This document shows, in pieces, positions 15,483 to 23,000 of a DNA stretch of 33,025 nt. The DNA lies in IMG/VR virus record IMGVR_UViG_3300046321_000306, positions 1 to 33,025 of that record. One strand, given 5' to 3'. How positions within the stretch are numbered: the first letter of the stretch is position 1; every line of letters starts with the position of its first letter. Under the pieces are notes generated by a model that saw only the letters and a program-made list of their open reading frames with translations, did no database searches and was not told where the DNA came from. The stretch comes from a virus. The position numbers and the translations under genes were made by a program.

Positions 15483-16928
15483 ATGAGCTTCGATATCCTG
15501 CCTCAATTTGAAGAAACCGACGATGTCAAACCATCGGTGAACGTCGGTGCGCTGATGGATATCCCCACAGGAACGTACCAGTTTGGACGTTACCGGGAAT
15601 CGATCTTGAATGGCGGTGTCGGCATTCTGACAGGGATTGTGGGTCAGGGCAACAACTTCAAATCCACCATCCAGGATTACCTCACGTTGACGGCTTCTTC
15701 TCGGTTTGAGTTCACTCGAATCGACACCTACGACACTGAAGTCAACGTCAACAAACAACGCAAGACCAAACTCGCACAAGCCATCGAGCGGTACAAAGAC
15801 CGCAACCTTTTGGCCGAGGGGATTTGGAAGATTTCCGATCGCACCGTCTACTTCGCAAACAAGTGGTACGAGAAGTTCAAAGAGTTTGCACAAGAAAAGA
15901 TCAAGCAAAAAGTCAAGTTCACACGAGAGACTCCGTTCCTTGAGTTGGACGGAACGACCCTGATGAAGTGGCTCATCCCCACGTTCACGCAGATCGATTC
16001 GTTCAGTGAATTCGAAACGGAAGACATCGTCAACATCCAAGACGAAAATGAACTTGGCGACAGTGGTGGCAATACCATCCACATGCGGCAAGGTTTGGCC
16101 AAGATTCGTTTCTTGAGCGATGTGCTGCGCTACATCTCACGCGCTGCCAATCCGATGTTCTTGACGGCCCACGTCGGCAAAGACATCCCGATGGATGCCC
16201 GTGCAGGCCCCGTCAAAAAGCTCACCTTCTTGAAAGGCGGCGACAAGATCAAGGGAGTGACGGACAAGTTCATGTTCTTGACCTCTCTGTGCTTGCACAG
16301 TCAGAATGGAACCGTTTTCTTCAACGACACCACCAAGGGCCCGGAATACCCGCGTGACTCGGATGACAAGGTCAAGGGCGATACCGACCTTTTCACTGTG
16401 ACCGTGATCATTTTGCGAAACAAGAACGGCCCCACAGGTCTGGTGATGACACTGCTCGTTTCTCAACGAGAAGGCGTTCTTGGCCCTCTGACGGAATTCC
16501 ACTACGTCAAGACCAACAATCGCTACGGCATCGGCGGTAACCTGCAGCACTACTTCATGGATCTGCTGCCGGACGTTTCGCTTTCACGCACGTCGGTGCG
16601 GTCAAAGCTGGTAGAAAATGCACAACTTCGCCGTGCAGTGAACATCACTTCCGAGATGTGTCAGATGTTCCACCTCTGGGACCGCGAGGATGACCTGTAC
16701 TGCTCGCCCAAACAACTCCGAGAAGACTTGGAATCGATGGGGTATGACTGGAACATCTTGCTCAACACGCGTGGTTGGTGGACGCTGGACAACGACAAGC
16801 AAGAAGTCCCGTTCCTGAGCACGCTGGACCTTTTGCGCATGCGAAAGGGCCTGTACCATCCGTATTGGCTGGCGGAAGACAAACGCACGATCCTGACGTA
16901 CGCTGAGATCAAGAAGAAGTTCCACTGA
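15483..16928 (+). CDS. UvsX/RecA-like recombinase ATPase
   Basis: 481 residues. An N-terminal linker leads to IPTGTYQFG and then a P-loop, GQGNNFKST at residues 54-62 with Lys60. The Phe before the Lys in place of the usual Gly is the form seen in T4 UvsX (NFKS). A region around residue 79-85 (IDTYDTE) may be the acidic strand that follows. FLTAHVGKD around His230, followed by a Gly-rich loop with FLKGGDKIKG, corresponds to the strand-4 and L2 DNA-binding region of RecA-family recombinases. The C-terminal 160 residues are a helical domain with Trp-rich segments. It would coat single-stranded DNA and drive strand exchange in phage recombination-dependent replication. A DnaB-type helicase is less likely given the P-loop. 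It heads a plus-strand run of genes. Confidence 0.75.
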   Translation: MSFDILPQFEETDDVKPSVNVGALMDIPTGTYQFGRYRESILNGGVGILTGIVGQGNNFKSTIQDYLTLTASSRFEFTRIDTYDTEVNVNKQRKTKLAQAIERYKDRNLLAEGIWKISDRTVYFANKWYEKFKEFAQEKIKQKVKFTRETPFLELDGTTLMKWLIPTFTQIDSFSEFETEDIVNIQDENELGDSGGNTIHMRQGLAKIRFLSDVLRYISRAANPMFLTAHVGKDIPMDARAGPVKKLTFLKGGDKIKGVTDKFMFLTSLCLHSQNGTVFFNDTTKGPEYPRDSDDKVKGDTDLFTVTVIILRNKNGPTGLVMTLLVSQREGVLGPLTEFHYVKTNNRYGIGGNLQHYFMDLLPDVSLSRTSVRSKLVENAQLRRAVNITSEMCQMFHLWDREDDLYCSPKQLREDLESMGYDWNILLNTRGWWTLDNDKQEVPFLSTLDLLRMRKGLYHPYWLAEDKRTILTYAEIKKKFH

Positions 16929-16950
16929 ACACACGCCGAGAGTATTCAAC

Positions 16951-17238
16951 ATGAGAAAGCCTATTCCATGCCTAGTGGCAGAGCTTGATAAGCTCTTTCA
17001 AAAGAACGGACGCATTCCTCGAATCTGGCAAGAATGCCAGCAGATTCAACAAGCACGGTACAACCGTGACATTCAGAGGCAGGTGATCAACGAGTTCTGG
17101 CGCTACAACTTGGGGCGACTGCCCCAGGATACCATGCAGGCTCGTTTTTTTCTTACCGGTGACGGTAGCGATCATGAGTGGGTGGGTTTCTTCAAGACCT
17201 ATGTCCTGCCTGTGATCGTCGTGGGTTTTCAGGAGTGA
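16951..17238 (+). CDS. Unknown small protein downstream of recombinase
   Basis: 95 residues, beginning MRKPIPCLVAELDKLF, basic in its first two-thirds with a helix rich in Gln and Arg (about 28-55), which might bind nucleic acid. The C-terminus has a hydrophobic strand, YVLPVIVVGF. It starts 22 bases after the recombinase stop with GAGAG nearby, so it is likely in the same transcript. I recognise no family. Confidence 0.6.
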   Translation: MRKPIPCLVAELDKLFQKNGRIPRIWQECQQIQQARYNRDIQRQVINEFWRYNLGRLPQDTMQARFFLTGDGSDHEWVGFFKTYVLPVIVVGFQE

Positions 17239-17246
17239 TCGCGGTA

Positions 17247-17271
17247 ATCACGGGTGTTCATCGCCCGTGAT
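17247..17271 (+). terminator. Hairpin without U-tract, possible terminator or processing site
   Basis: ATCACGGG (17247-17254) pairs with CCCGTGAT (17264-17271) across a nine-base loop. No T-run follows, and the ribosome site AGGAG of the next gene lies about 20 bases beyond, so it may be an RNA-stability or attenuation element. Confidence 0.4.
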
Positions 17272-17300
17272 GCTATGATCAACCTATCTAGGAGAACCCC

Positions 17301-17972
17301 ATGGGAAATCGAAAAGCAGCCGAAGCACTGTGCCTTGAAATCATCAACGACATCATCCCGGACGGGAATAACAAACGGGCGTATGAGAAATTGTTCGCTT
17401 CGATGTCAGACGAGGATTTTGACAAGTTCATCAGCGACTTGGAATCCGAAAAGAAAAAGCTTGCGGTCATCGCCCCCAATTTCGGGAAAGTGCGTTTAGA
17501 ATTCAAGCGAAATCTTCAAATTGGCAAGAAGCTCGGCCATCGGTTTTACAAACGCATCTGGATTCCTGCGGAAGACGGCGCACGTGGCTACCTCACCCCA
17601 ATCCCGCACTTGGTCATCGATGCCCCAATTCGCCGCCAAGCCCAGCTTCTGAGCAAAAAACTCTCAGTGGCAAAAGACAGTCACACGGTTGATGAGTTGA
17701 CAGGACAGGCGGCTGGTGACAGCCAGGCTGCAAAGATCTCGGCCCCTGAGGTCAGTGTGTTGGCGGGTATGGGTTTGGACAACTCGCTCTTGGAGCTGGT
17801 CAAAGTACGCGGTGGTGACGAAGGTGCGTTCAATGCGTACACAACACTGCTGGATCACACGGGCGAGGCATCCCTTGCGCAGATCGATCGGCACTCGACC
17901 GGTGTGCAGTCAACCCAAGCCCTGGATGTGTACCTCAAGGCAGCGCACATCAATTCCACGCTGCTCAAATAG
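17301..17972 (+). CDS. Stand-alone protein resembling the C-terminus of RNA polymerase beta subunit (RpoB)
   Basis: 223 residues, AGGAG before the ATG. From about residue 98 it follows the order of the last 110 residues of bacterial RpoB: PHLVIDAPIRR (102-112) against NHLVDDKMHAR; VDELTGQAAGDSQ (130-142) against SLVTQQPLGGKAQ; PEVSVLAGMGLDNSLLELV (149-167) against MEVWALEAYGAAYTLQEML; RGGDE against KSDD; and a final GVQST...VYLKAAHIN against GMPES...VLLKEIRSLGIN. An extra 15 or so residues sit between the first two blocks. The N-terminal 95 residues are helical and unlike RpoB. Known jumbo-phage polymerases split beta and beta' over several genes, so this may be one subunit piece, or a mimic that acts on host polymerase. 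The alignment was made from memory of RpoB by eye, so similarity is inferred, not scored. Confidence 0.65.
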   Translation: MGNRKAAEALCLEIINDIIPDGNNKRAYEKLFASMSDEDFDKFISDLESEKKKLAVIAPNFGKVRLEFKRNLQIGKKLGHRFYKRIWIPAEDGARGYLTPIPHLVIDAPIRRQAQLLSKKLSVAKDSHTVDELTGQAAGDSQAAKISAPEVSVLAGMGLDNSLLELVKVRGGDEGAFNAYTTLLDHTGEASLAQIDRHSTGVQSTQALDVYLKAAHINSTLLK

Positions 17973-17983
17973 AAAGACCAGTG

Positions 17984-18400
17984 ATGATTGTCCCAGCCAC
18001 CGACTTGAACAAATACAAGGTGCGGGTTATCTTTGCAGGTAGTCGAAACTATCACGGCTACGCCATGATTGCTGTTCATGCCCGACAGATGGTGGTTCAG
18101 CATGGTCACGACATTGTTTTCATATCGGGCGATGCTAGGACAGGGGCGGATGCCCTGATTAAGCAATGGTGCATTCGTAATCGTCAGCCGATTATTCTGG
18201 TACCAGCACAATGGAACAAGTTCTCCAAGAATGCAGGTTTTATTCGAAACACCCTGATGTCTCGAATGGGTAGCCATTTGGTTGCGTTCTGGGACGGGCA
18301 ATCCCGAGGTACAAAGCACATGATCGAACAAGCCAGGTTCCTGAACCTGGCTGTGAAAGTCATTGAAATTCAAATCGAGAAAGAAAAGCCATGGCAATGA
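17984..18400 (+). CDS. DUF2493/YspA-like SLOG-fold protein
   Basis: 138 residues from the ATG at 17984 (a GTG lies directly before it). Residues 15-23 read VIFAGSRNY, 48-56 SGDARTGAD, 88-92 RNTLM, and 101-110 AFWDGQSRGT. This series (GSR, SGxxxGAD, RN-x-x-M, WDG-x-S-x-GT) is that of the DUF2493/YspA group of the SLOG superfamily, a Rossmann-like fold related to DprA and LOG proteins, thought to bind nucleotides or nucleotide-derived ligands. Many phages carry one and its role is unproven; proposals include nucleotide signalling or NAD-related chemistry. The start lies 11 bases after the RpoB-like gene, and its end overlaps the next gene by 10 bases, indicating co-translation. Confidence 0.85.
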   Translation: MIVPATDLNKYKVRVIFAGSRNYHGYAMIAVHARQMVVQHGHDIVFISGDARTGADALIKQWCIRNRQPIILVPAQWNKFSKNAGFIRNTLMSRMGSHLVAFWDGQSRGTKHMIEQARFLNLAVKVIEIQIEKEKPWQ

Positions 18401-19131
18401 AAAAGAAAGTCTATCTAGAGATGGATTGTTTGTTGGATACTCGCTTAGGTACTGCGATTCACATGTCGAATGAACTCGGCTATGCTGTCTCAAAGAACCC
18501 GATGTATTACCTCCGCGAGAACGACGATCTGCAGCGCCTTCACCCGAAACTCAAGGGCTGGAAAGACCACCAGAAAAAGAACCTGGATGCCGTGCTGCGT
18601 TGCTCAGCCGTGACACGTTTGCCGTCATTCCTGGCGGAGATGATTCACAGTTTCCTTGAGAAGAACAAAGGCACTCCCCACGACATTGATGAGGTGTCGT
18701 TGGTTGTGAATGTGTATCCTTACGTCATGGACGATGAGGAAAAGCAAGAACTGAGCATTGTTCTCAACGAAGTCTTCAGGTCTTCGATAGAAATTGAGAT
18801 TGTTCGATTCAATCACACGGAACTCACCCCAGAAATCATAGCGGCTGAGTATTCTGCATTGATCATGTATGACCCAACCCCGTGGATCAACTACCACGAA
18901 AAGGCACTACAGACGCGGTGCTTGGTGGCGATTCGTCTGAGCTGTCCAAAACTGGGGCATTTGAGAAAGTTGTCTACAAAGGAAGAAGCGACTTTCAAAG
19001 AAAACGGGATGTCCGTCTATGAGGTGTTCACATTTCTGTTTGAACCGGTCCTGGCAGTTGAGTTTTTCCCAGCTGCCGTGGTGTGTGCAGATACACCGAT
19101 GAATCCCCTCAGTGAAGATCTTCCTGCCTGA
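18391..19131 (+). CDS. Unknown protein, start overlaps SLOG-family gene
   Basis: 246 residues beginning MAMKKKVYLEMDCLLDTRLGT. The N-terminal strand with MDCLLDTR has an Asp-x-x-x-x-Asp look, but no haloacid-dehalogenase motif is completed. Central helices are charged (for example KLKGWKDHQKKNLD). The C-terminus has hydrophobic strands (VFTFLFEPVLAVEFF). The ATG lies 10 bases inside the previous gene, with AGAAAAG near by, so the two are probably produced together. A strong hairpin follows seven bases after the stop, ending the unit. I do not recognise a function. Confidence 0.65.
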   Translation: MAMKKKVYLEMDCLLDTRLGTAIHMSNELGYAVSKNPMYYLRENDDLQRLHPKLKGWKDHQKKNLDAVLRCSAVTRLPSFLAEMIHSFLEKNKGTPHDIDEVSLVVNVYPYVMDDEEKQELSIVLNEVFRSSIEIEIVRFNHTELTPEIIAAEYSALIMYDPTPWINYHEKALQTRCLVAIRLSCPKLGHLRKLSTKEEATFKENGMSVYEVFTFLFEPVLAVEFFPAAVVCADTPMNPLSEDLPA

Positions 19132-19137
19132 ACAAGT

Positions 19138-19187
19138 GAAACAGCATAAACCGCGTGGACTACATGCCACGCGGTTTATGCTGTTTC
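19138..19187 (+). terminator. Long terminator hairpin, CATAA-boundary family
   Basis: A perfect 21-bp stem (19138-19158 with 19167-19187) with an eight-base loop, the longest in the window. It includes CAGCATAAA on the left and TTTATGCTG on the right, and starts seven bases after the stop at 19131. The flanking sequence is AAAC and GTTTC rather than a long T-run. Confidence 0.8.
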
Positions 19188-19200
19188 AATCGCAATGCAA

Positions 19201-19235
19201 AAAACTACAGACACTAATTATAGATATAGTTAATC
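19201..19235 (+). promoter_or_regulatory. Candidate promoter, AT-rich
   Basis: An AT-rich patch between a terminator and the start of the duplicated gene pair. TATAGT at 19225-19230 is one mismatch from a consensus -10, with no good -35. TACAGACA at 19206 is similar to TACAGTCA at 12046. Confidence 0.3.
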
Positions 19236-19257
19236 CCCACTAACAAGGCAGGTTTTC

Positions 19258-19776
19258 ATGCTCAAAACGTTACTGCGTCAGCTGCTGGTGATTTTTGCAC
19301 CCAGCGTAGTTGATGAATTCGTTCGCGAGGGACAAGTGCTCCAGAAGAAAAAGGAGCTGCGAGAACGCGATGAGTTCCTGTGTCAGACGTACGACACACT
19401 GAGGTCGACTGCCGTGATCTCAGTCGACGGACTGTACGGGAACATCGTCGTGGGGTTTGTGACAGGCACCACCCGAATCGGGCTCACCAACGTACCCCTG
19501 CCGATTGTTCAGGATTACGTGACCCTGACCACCGCGATCTGTTACGGGCCCATCATGGCCTTCACCCAGGAACGGCTCGAAGCCCTCTGCAAGCTCACCC
19601 CCCGAGAGCGTTGGATACTGGTGAACCACACCACGCATCCCGCGCTCGAAGAAGTCGAAGTCGCTTACAGCGACCGAGACAAAGTGCAAGAACCCCTCAC
19701 CGGGGCACAACTCAAGAGTCGTCTGATGGACAACTCGTTTTTCGACCACCTCAAGCAACAGCCCCAACGGAGCTAA
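19258..19776 (+). CDS. Unknown protein, duplicated with the next gene
   Basis: 172 residues. A hydrophobic and charged N-terminal helix (about 1-45, with KKKELRERDE) leads to a mixed domain. It shares with the following gene an order of motifs: VIS(V) then a (V/I)G strand, T-x-R, PLPIV, and AFTQERLEALCKLTPRERW against AFNYERLEAIMRLTPYQRM, then a C-terminal (K/R)-x-(R/M)-L-x-(D)-x-x-F segment. An AGG-containing ribosome site precedes the ATG. No catalytic signature is seen. The pair starts its own unit after a terminator. Confidence 0.7.
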   Translation: MLKTLLRQLLVIFAPSVVDEFVREGQVLQKKKELRERDEFLCQTYDTLRSTAVISVDGLYGNIVVGFVTGTTRIGLTNVPLPIVQDYVTLTTAICYGPIMAFTQERLEALCKLTPRERWILVNHTTHPALEEVEVAYSDRDKVQEPLTGAQLKSRLMDNSFFDHLKQQPQRS

Positions 19777-19782
19777 AAAATC

Positions 19783-20364
19783 ATGTTTCCTTCCTCACTT
19801 CGCGGTCTCCTGAGCCTGAAGAACCGCCAGTTCCGCGCTGGCTACGACGCGGCCCAGAGCGACCTGGCAACCACCTACCTGCAAACGCAGATCAAAGACG
19901 CTTGTCACCTTTTGCAAGCGATGACGAACCAACGCGTTATCGCCGTGTCCAATGTCTGGGAAGATCCCTATATCGGCATCCTGCGGGGCTACACGCAGCG
20001 TACCGCATTCAATCTTCCCATTCCGATTGTGGGGTGCTTGCTACGCGGCGGCGACAAACTGGTGCATCCGTGCGCCCGCGTATTCGCGTTCAACTATGAG
20101 CGATTGGAAGCCATCATGCGTCTCACGCCGTATCAGCGCATGAGCATCATGAATGCCGACTGCGCTGTCGACGCAGACTCGGACCAGTTGATCGACGCAA
20201 GCCCGGTTGGGAGCACCCTGCTCACTGAGAAAGAAGTTCGTCAGATGCTGCTCGATCGCGGCTTTCATGACTCGAACTTCTGTGAAGAAGTCGGCAAGCC
20301 GATGATGATTCTGACTGGTCAGGATGCCGAGAAGATGATGAAGGAATGGGCCCCCAAGCCGTGA
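19783..20364 (+). CDS. Unknown protein, paralogue of the preceding gene
   Basis: 193 residues, six bases after the previous stop, so strongly coupled. It is homologous to its neighbour along most of its length (RVIAVSNVWEDPYIGILRGYTQR, PIPIV, FNYERLEAIMRLTPYQR). It lacks the neighbour's charged N-terminal helix and has a basic one instead (SLKNRQFRAG), and adds a C-terminal extension ending EKMMKEWAPKP. The GC content seems higher than in the small gene cluster upstream. It ends only six bases from a convergent gene, with no hairpin between. The function is unknown. Confidence 0.7.
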   Translation: MFPSSLRGLLSLKNRQFRAGYDAAQSDLATTYLQTQIKDACHLLQAMTNQRVIAVSNVWEDPYIGILRGYTQRTAFNLPIPIVGCLLRGGDKLVHPCARVFAFNYERLEAIMRLTPYQRMSIMNADCAVDADSDQLIDASPVGSTLLTEKEVRQMLLDRGFHDSNFCEEVGKPMMILTGQDAEKMMKEWAPKP

Positions 20365-20370
20365 CCCGTA

Positions 20371-20811
20371 TCAACGCTTAGATTCACGAGAAGCTGCCGC
20401 TTCTTGGCGGATTCGAGCGTTGAAGGATTCGAAATCCTCCTGCTTCGTCAGTGGATCAGTCTCGCCTGCCGATGGGATGTACGTGATGACACCATCTTCC
20501 AGAACAGGCTGCAGTGTGCGAGCCCCAGCTTGACCAAGCGTCTTGATGCCTGGGGAGTCGAACAAAGTGCTGATGATGGCTTGGGCGGCAGCGGCAGCAT
20601 CGCCCATCTTCTCGTCCGTCTTCAAGCGCTTGCGACCCAAGCTCGACCGATCCATGTCTGACAAAACGCCAGTGAGCATACTGAGAGTTTCCAAGCTGTC
20701 TGGAATCCCTTTTTCTGTGAGTGAGTTGACGATCCTGCGCCGCATGCCCTGCGTGTAGTCAAGGTCAACATCGTTCGGATCTTGCAGTGAGGAGTTATCA
20801 GGAGTGGTCAT
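20371..20811 (-). CDS. Unknown small, soluble helical protein
   Basis: 146 residues from the ATG at 20811 (MTTPDNSSL). A start at 20865 would be in frame, but it would place a palindrome in the coding region and has no ribosome site, so I prefer 20811. The N-terminus is acidic, then LDYTQGMRRRIVNSLTEKG, a helix with MLTGVLSDMDRSSLGRKRLK, an Ala run, and a charged tail. The size and basic helix could fit a small terminase-like or DNA-binding protein, but I see no recognisable helix-turn-helix, and large terminase is not in the window. Function left open. Confidence 0.6.
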   Translation of the reverse strand: MTTPDNSSLQDPNDVDLDYTQGMRRRIVNSLTEKGIPDSLETLSMLTGVLSDMDRSSLGRKRLKTDEKMGDAAAAAQAIISTLFDSPGIKTLGQAGARTLQPVLEDGVITYIPSAGETDPLTKQEDFESFNARIRQEAAASRESKR

Positions 20812-20834
20812 GGTGTTCTCGGAAAAATTAATTC

Positions 20835-20853
20835 GATCATTTATTAAATGATC
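20835..20853. promoter_or_regulatory. Palindromic operator-like site
   Basis: GATCATTTA (20835-20843) and TAAATGATC (20845-20853) form a perfect inverted repeat around one base, in the leader between divergent genes. A TGATCA also occurs at 20912. It could be a repressor site or a short hairpin in the minus-strand leader. Confidence 0.4.
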
Positions 20854-20934
20854 ACGAAGCCTCACCTGATGGTTTTGCTTAGAGCTTTCAGGTTTTCTTA
20901 CGGGGGTATTGTGATCATCACCTAGGAATGAAAA

Positions 20935-21432
20935 ATGGCAGGTTCACATGAGATGACGAGAGTCGGTGACCAGCTGATTGCCGGCCAGCAAGAGTACAGA
21001 GGTGTGTCCGGTATGCTGGGTCGACTGTGGGTGAAAATCCTAGTCGAAGCCAACATGCTGGATCAAAGCGCTCAACCAGGTATTTCCGGACGCCTGGACG
21101 CGTACATCGACGACTACGTGTTCGACCACAACGATGAAGAAGCGCCCATCTCTATCCAGAAGAGACTTGTCGATCGCACGAACCTTCGAAAGCAGTTGTT
21201 CGCGCCATCGATGACGTGGAAGGTGCTCTACAAGGGCATCTGTATTCTGAAAACGGTCCGACTGGATGTGTCGCTTCGGTTGCACATGACAGATGGACGT
21301 AAGGTCACGGTGGAACACGTATTCTACACTGGAGCGCGGTCGGTGAAAAAGAACCCTGAGTTTGAAGCGATCAAGGACTTGGAGCCCGACGATGATGACG
21401 AAGAAAAAGGAAGCAAAGGGGCTGCCCCCTGA
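20935..21432 (+). CDS. Unknown protein, possible morphogenesis gene
   Basis: 165 residues with AGGA seven bases before the ATG. It contains the stretch GMLGRLWVKIL, a helix, then ISIQKRLVDRTNLRKQLFAPSMTWKVLYKGICIL, and a beta segment with strong alternation (VRLDVSLRLHM). The C-terminus is acidic (EPDDDDEEKGSKG). Proteins of this pattern (RGNL-x-K-x-L-x-x-P-x-MTWKV-like) are, as I recall, conserved among large myoviruses, but I cannot give a named function. The next gene begins inside it, overlapping by 41 bases, which indicates co-expression. Confidence 0.65.
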   Translation: MAGSHEMTRVGDQLIAGQQEYRGVSGMLGRLWVKILVEANMLDQSAQPGISGRLDAYIDDYVFDHNDEEAPISIQKRLVDRTNLRKQLFAPSMTWKVLYKGICILKTVRLDVSLRLHMTDGRKVTVEHVFYTGARSVKKNPEFEAIKDLEPDDDDEEKGSKGAAP

Positions 21433-22012
21433 GCGAATGGCCGCACTCAGCGACATGTTCGTTGAGATGGCCCGGAAGTACATGGCATTTCACACAGGAG
21501 AAGAAGCCCATGCGTTAAACGGTGTACTCATCAACATCTGCAACCGCAACCCGGTTGCGTTCCTGCGAGGTGAAGCCCTGAAGTCGGTGACCAAAATCAC
21601 CGAGGCTCATCCACCCACCACCCGGTGGATTTCTCGAATGCTGGTGGATTTCTTCAGCCAGCTCGACGAAGACACCTACGAGCGACTGGTGTACAACACC
21701 GTTCAAGCGCTCAGCGTACTCGACGAATATCCTCCCCTTTCGGCGATCCCGAAAGAGATACGAGAATTGTGCTACCAAAGCAATCTCTCCGAGGTACTCA
21801 ACTGGCATGAGAAAAGCATCCGCTGGCCTCTCGGTATTCTGAGATTCTTCAGCGCGCCCCCAACCCCTGCTCAAATGTGTCGGCTGGTTGTGAAAGCCAA
21901 TCGCCACGTGATTCTGTTCATTCTTCTGGTGCAAAACAAGCACCGCCTTTTCGAAGTCGACGCCACCGTCGCTCAACCAATCAAACCTGAAACCGAGTCC
22001 GAAAATGCCTGA
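21392..22012 (+). CDS. Unknown helical protein overlapping its neighbours
   Basis: 206 residues from the ATG at 21392, chosen because GGAG lies seven bases upstream; an ATG at 21395 is an equally placed alternative. The protein is mainly helical. Residues near 140-165 read NWHEKSIRWPLGILRFFSAPP, and a hydrophobic helix, RHVILFILLVQNKHRLFEV, follows near 180-195. It overlaps the preceding gene by 41 bases and the next by 8. No motif of known function is visible. The three genes 20935-22964 form a tight unit, so a joint role, perhaps in virion assembly, is likely. Confidence 0.6.
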   Translation: MMTKKKEAKGLPPERMAALSDMFVEMARKYMAFHTGEEAHALNGVLINICNRNPVAFLRGEALKSVTKITEAHPPTTRWISRMLVDFFSQLDEDTYERLVYNTVQALSVLDEYPPLSAIPKEIRELCYQSNLSEVLNWHEKSIRWPLGILRFFSAPPTPAQMCRLVVKANRHVILFILLVQNKHRLFEVDATVAQPIKPETESENA

Positions 22013-22964
22013 CATCATCGAAACCCAATTCGCCGCAGTCGAAACCATCGAAGCCCCCATGGTTCTTTTACTCGACGGCGTTGAAGAGCCCGCAGTCGAA
22101 CAAGATGCGCTGACACTGCCCGTTCAAATGGGCTACCAACCAGCGACCGAAGGAGAGCTGACGATCACGTTTGGCATGGAGCTGGATCATCCGTCCGAAG
22201 AACTGGTGCGCCCCCCGAAGCCCAAGAAGCACAAGAAGGGTCGTCGGGAGCGCCAATCCGACGAAGAACTCGAAAGCGTTGATCCGGCCAAGCTGCGGTA
22301 CATGGCTGAGACCATCAACCACCGTCACCACCGTGACGAGAAGCCGGCACCGCGCGCATCGTCACGCCTGGCCAGTCTTCTGCAAGCAAGCAATCGGGAC
22401 GACGTGTACCGCGACACGCTGGGCATCACCGACGACTGGGTGCCTCCGACCGATGGCCAGAACGTCATCAACATCGGTGTGGAATGCATCACCGAACTGG
22501 GCAAGATGCTCGACATGACGGCGCGCGTGACCTTCACGCACACCAAGCTGGGTCCGTTCACCAGCGTCATGGGTTTCTGGAACTACCTGTTCGATGGTGA
22601 CGATTACCACCGTACCGATTTCGGTGGACGCAGTCGCGAAACGCATCGCAAGATGCGTGGCAACATCCATGACCAGAAATGGTTGGTGGCTGATGCTACC
22701 TGGATGAAGGTGGTCCAGAACAACCGGTTGTGCGAGTTCATGGCACAGTCGGAATTGCCGTTCGACATGTACTTCATGCAAGACGGTATCCAGCGGTTCA
22801 GTTCAGACCGCGGCTGGTACGTGCGTGTGATCGAAGAGATCCGCGTTGCACTCAAGGCCGAGCAGAAGCTCCCGCAAGACGCTTCGATCGAAGACCTGCA
22901 AGCGCTGATCCCCAGTTTCGACTGGCTGCGCTCAGACCACCAGCGCGACGATCGTCGCAAGTAA
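22005..22964 (+). CDS. Unknown two-part protein with GFWNYL motif domain
   Basis: 319 residues. The N-terminal 125 are acidic and disordered-looking and contain a very basic patch, KPKKHKKGRRERQ (about 72-84). The C-terminal domain (about 145-270) has NVINIGVECITELGKMLD, THTKLGPFTSVMGFWNYLF and a basic GGRSRETHRKMRG. A small phage family with a TELG-x-x-L...GxFxSVxGFWxxL order seems related, as I recall, but has no established function to my knowledge. The ATG overlaps the preceding gene by eight bases. Base composition is more GC-rich than in neighbours. A structured terminator-like element follows at 23001. Confidence 0.65.
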   Translation: MPDIIETQFAAVETIEAPMVLLLDGVEEPAVEQDALTLPVQMGYQPATEGELTITFGMELDHPSEELVRPPKPKKHKKGRRERQSDEELESVDPAKLRYMAETINHRHHRDEKPAPRASSRLASLLQASNRDDVYRDTLGITDDWVPPTDGQNVINIGVECITELGKMLDMTARVTFTHTKLGPFTSVMGFWNYLFDGDDYHRTDFGGRSRETHRKMRGNIHDQKWLVADATWMKVVQNNRLCEFMAQSELPFDMYFMQDGIQRFSSDRGWYVRVIEEIRVALKAEQKLPQDASIEDLQALIPSFDWLRSDHQRDDRRK

Positions 22965-23000
22965 ATCGAGATCTCGGCTCCTGAGCTGAAATATCTTGAG

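Noticed and set aside
15483-16928. DnaB-type replicative helicase
   Set aside because: The FKST P-loop and AHVGKD region fit UvsX/RecA better than DnaB motifs.
19380-20099. 239-residue plus-strand frame spanning the duplicated gene pair
   Set aside because: Extremely Arg/His/Pro-rich, crosses two real genes that are homologous to each other in the other frame; a shadow of GC-rich coding sequence.
20371-20811. Small terminase subunit
   Set aside because: Size and basic helix are compatible, but no helix-turn-helix or neighbouring large terminase is visible, so the name is not justified.
22362-22781. 139-residue minus-strand frame inside the gene at 22005
   Set aside because: His/Val-rich antisense shadow with no ribosome site.
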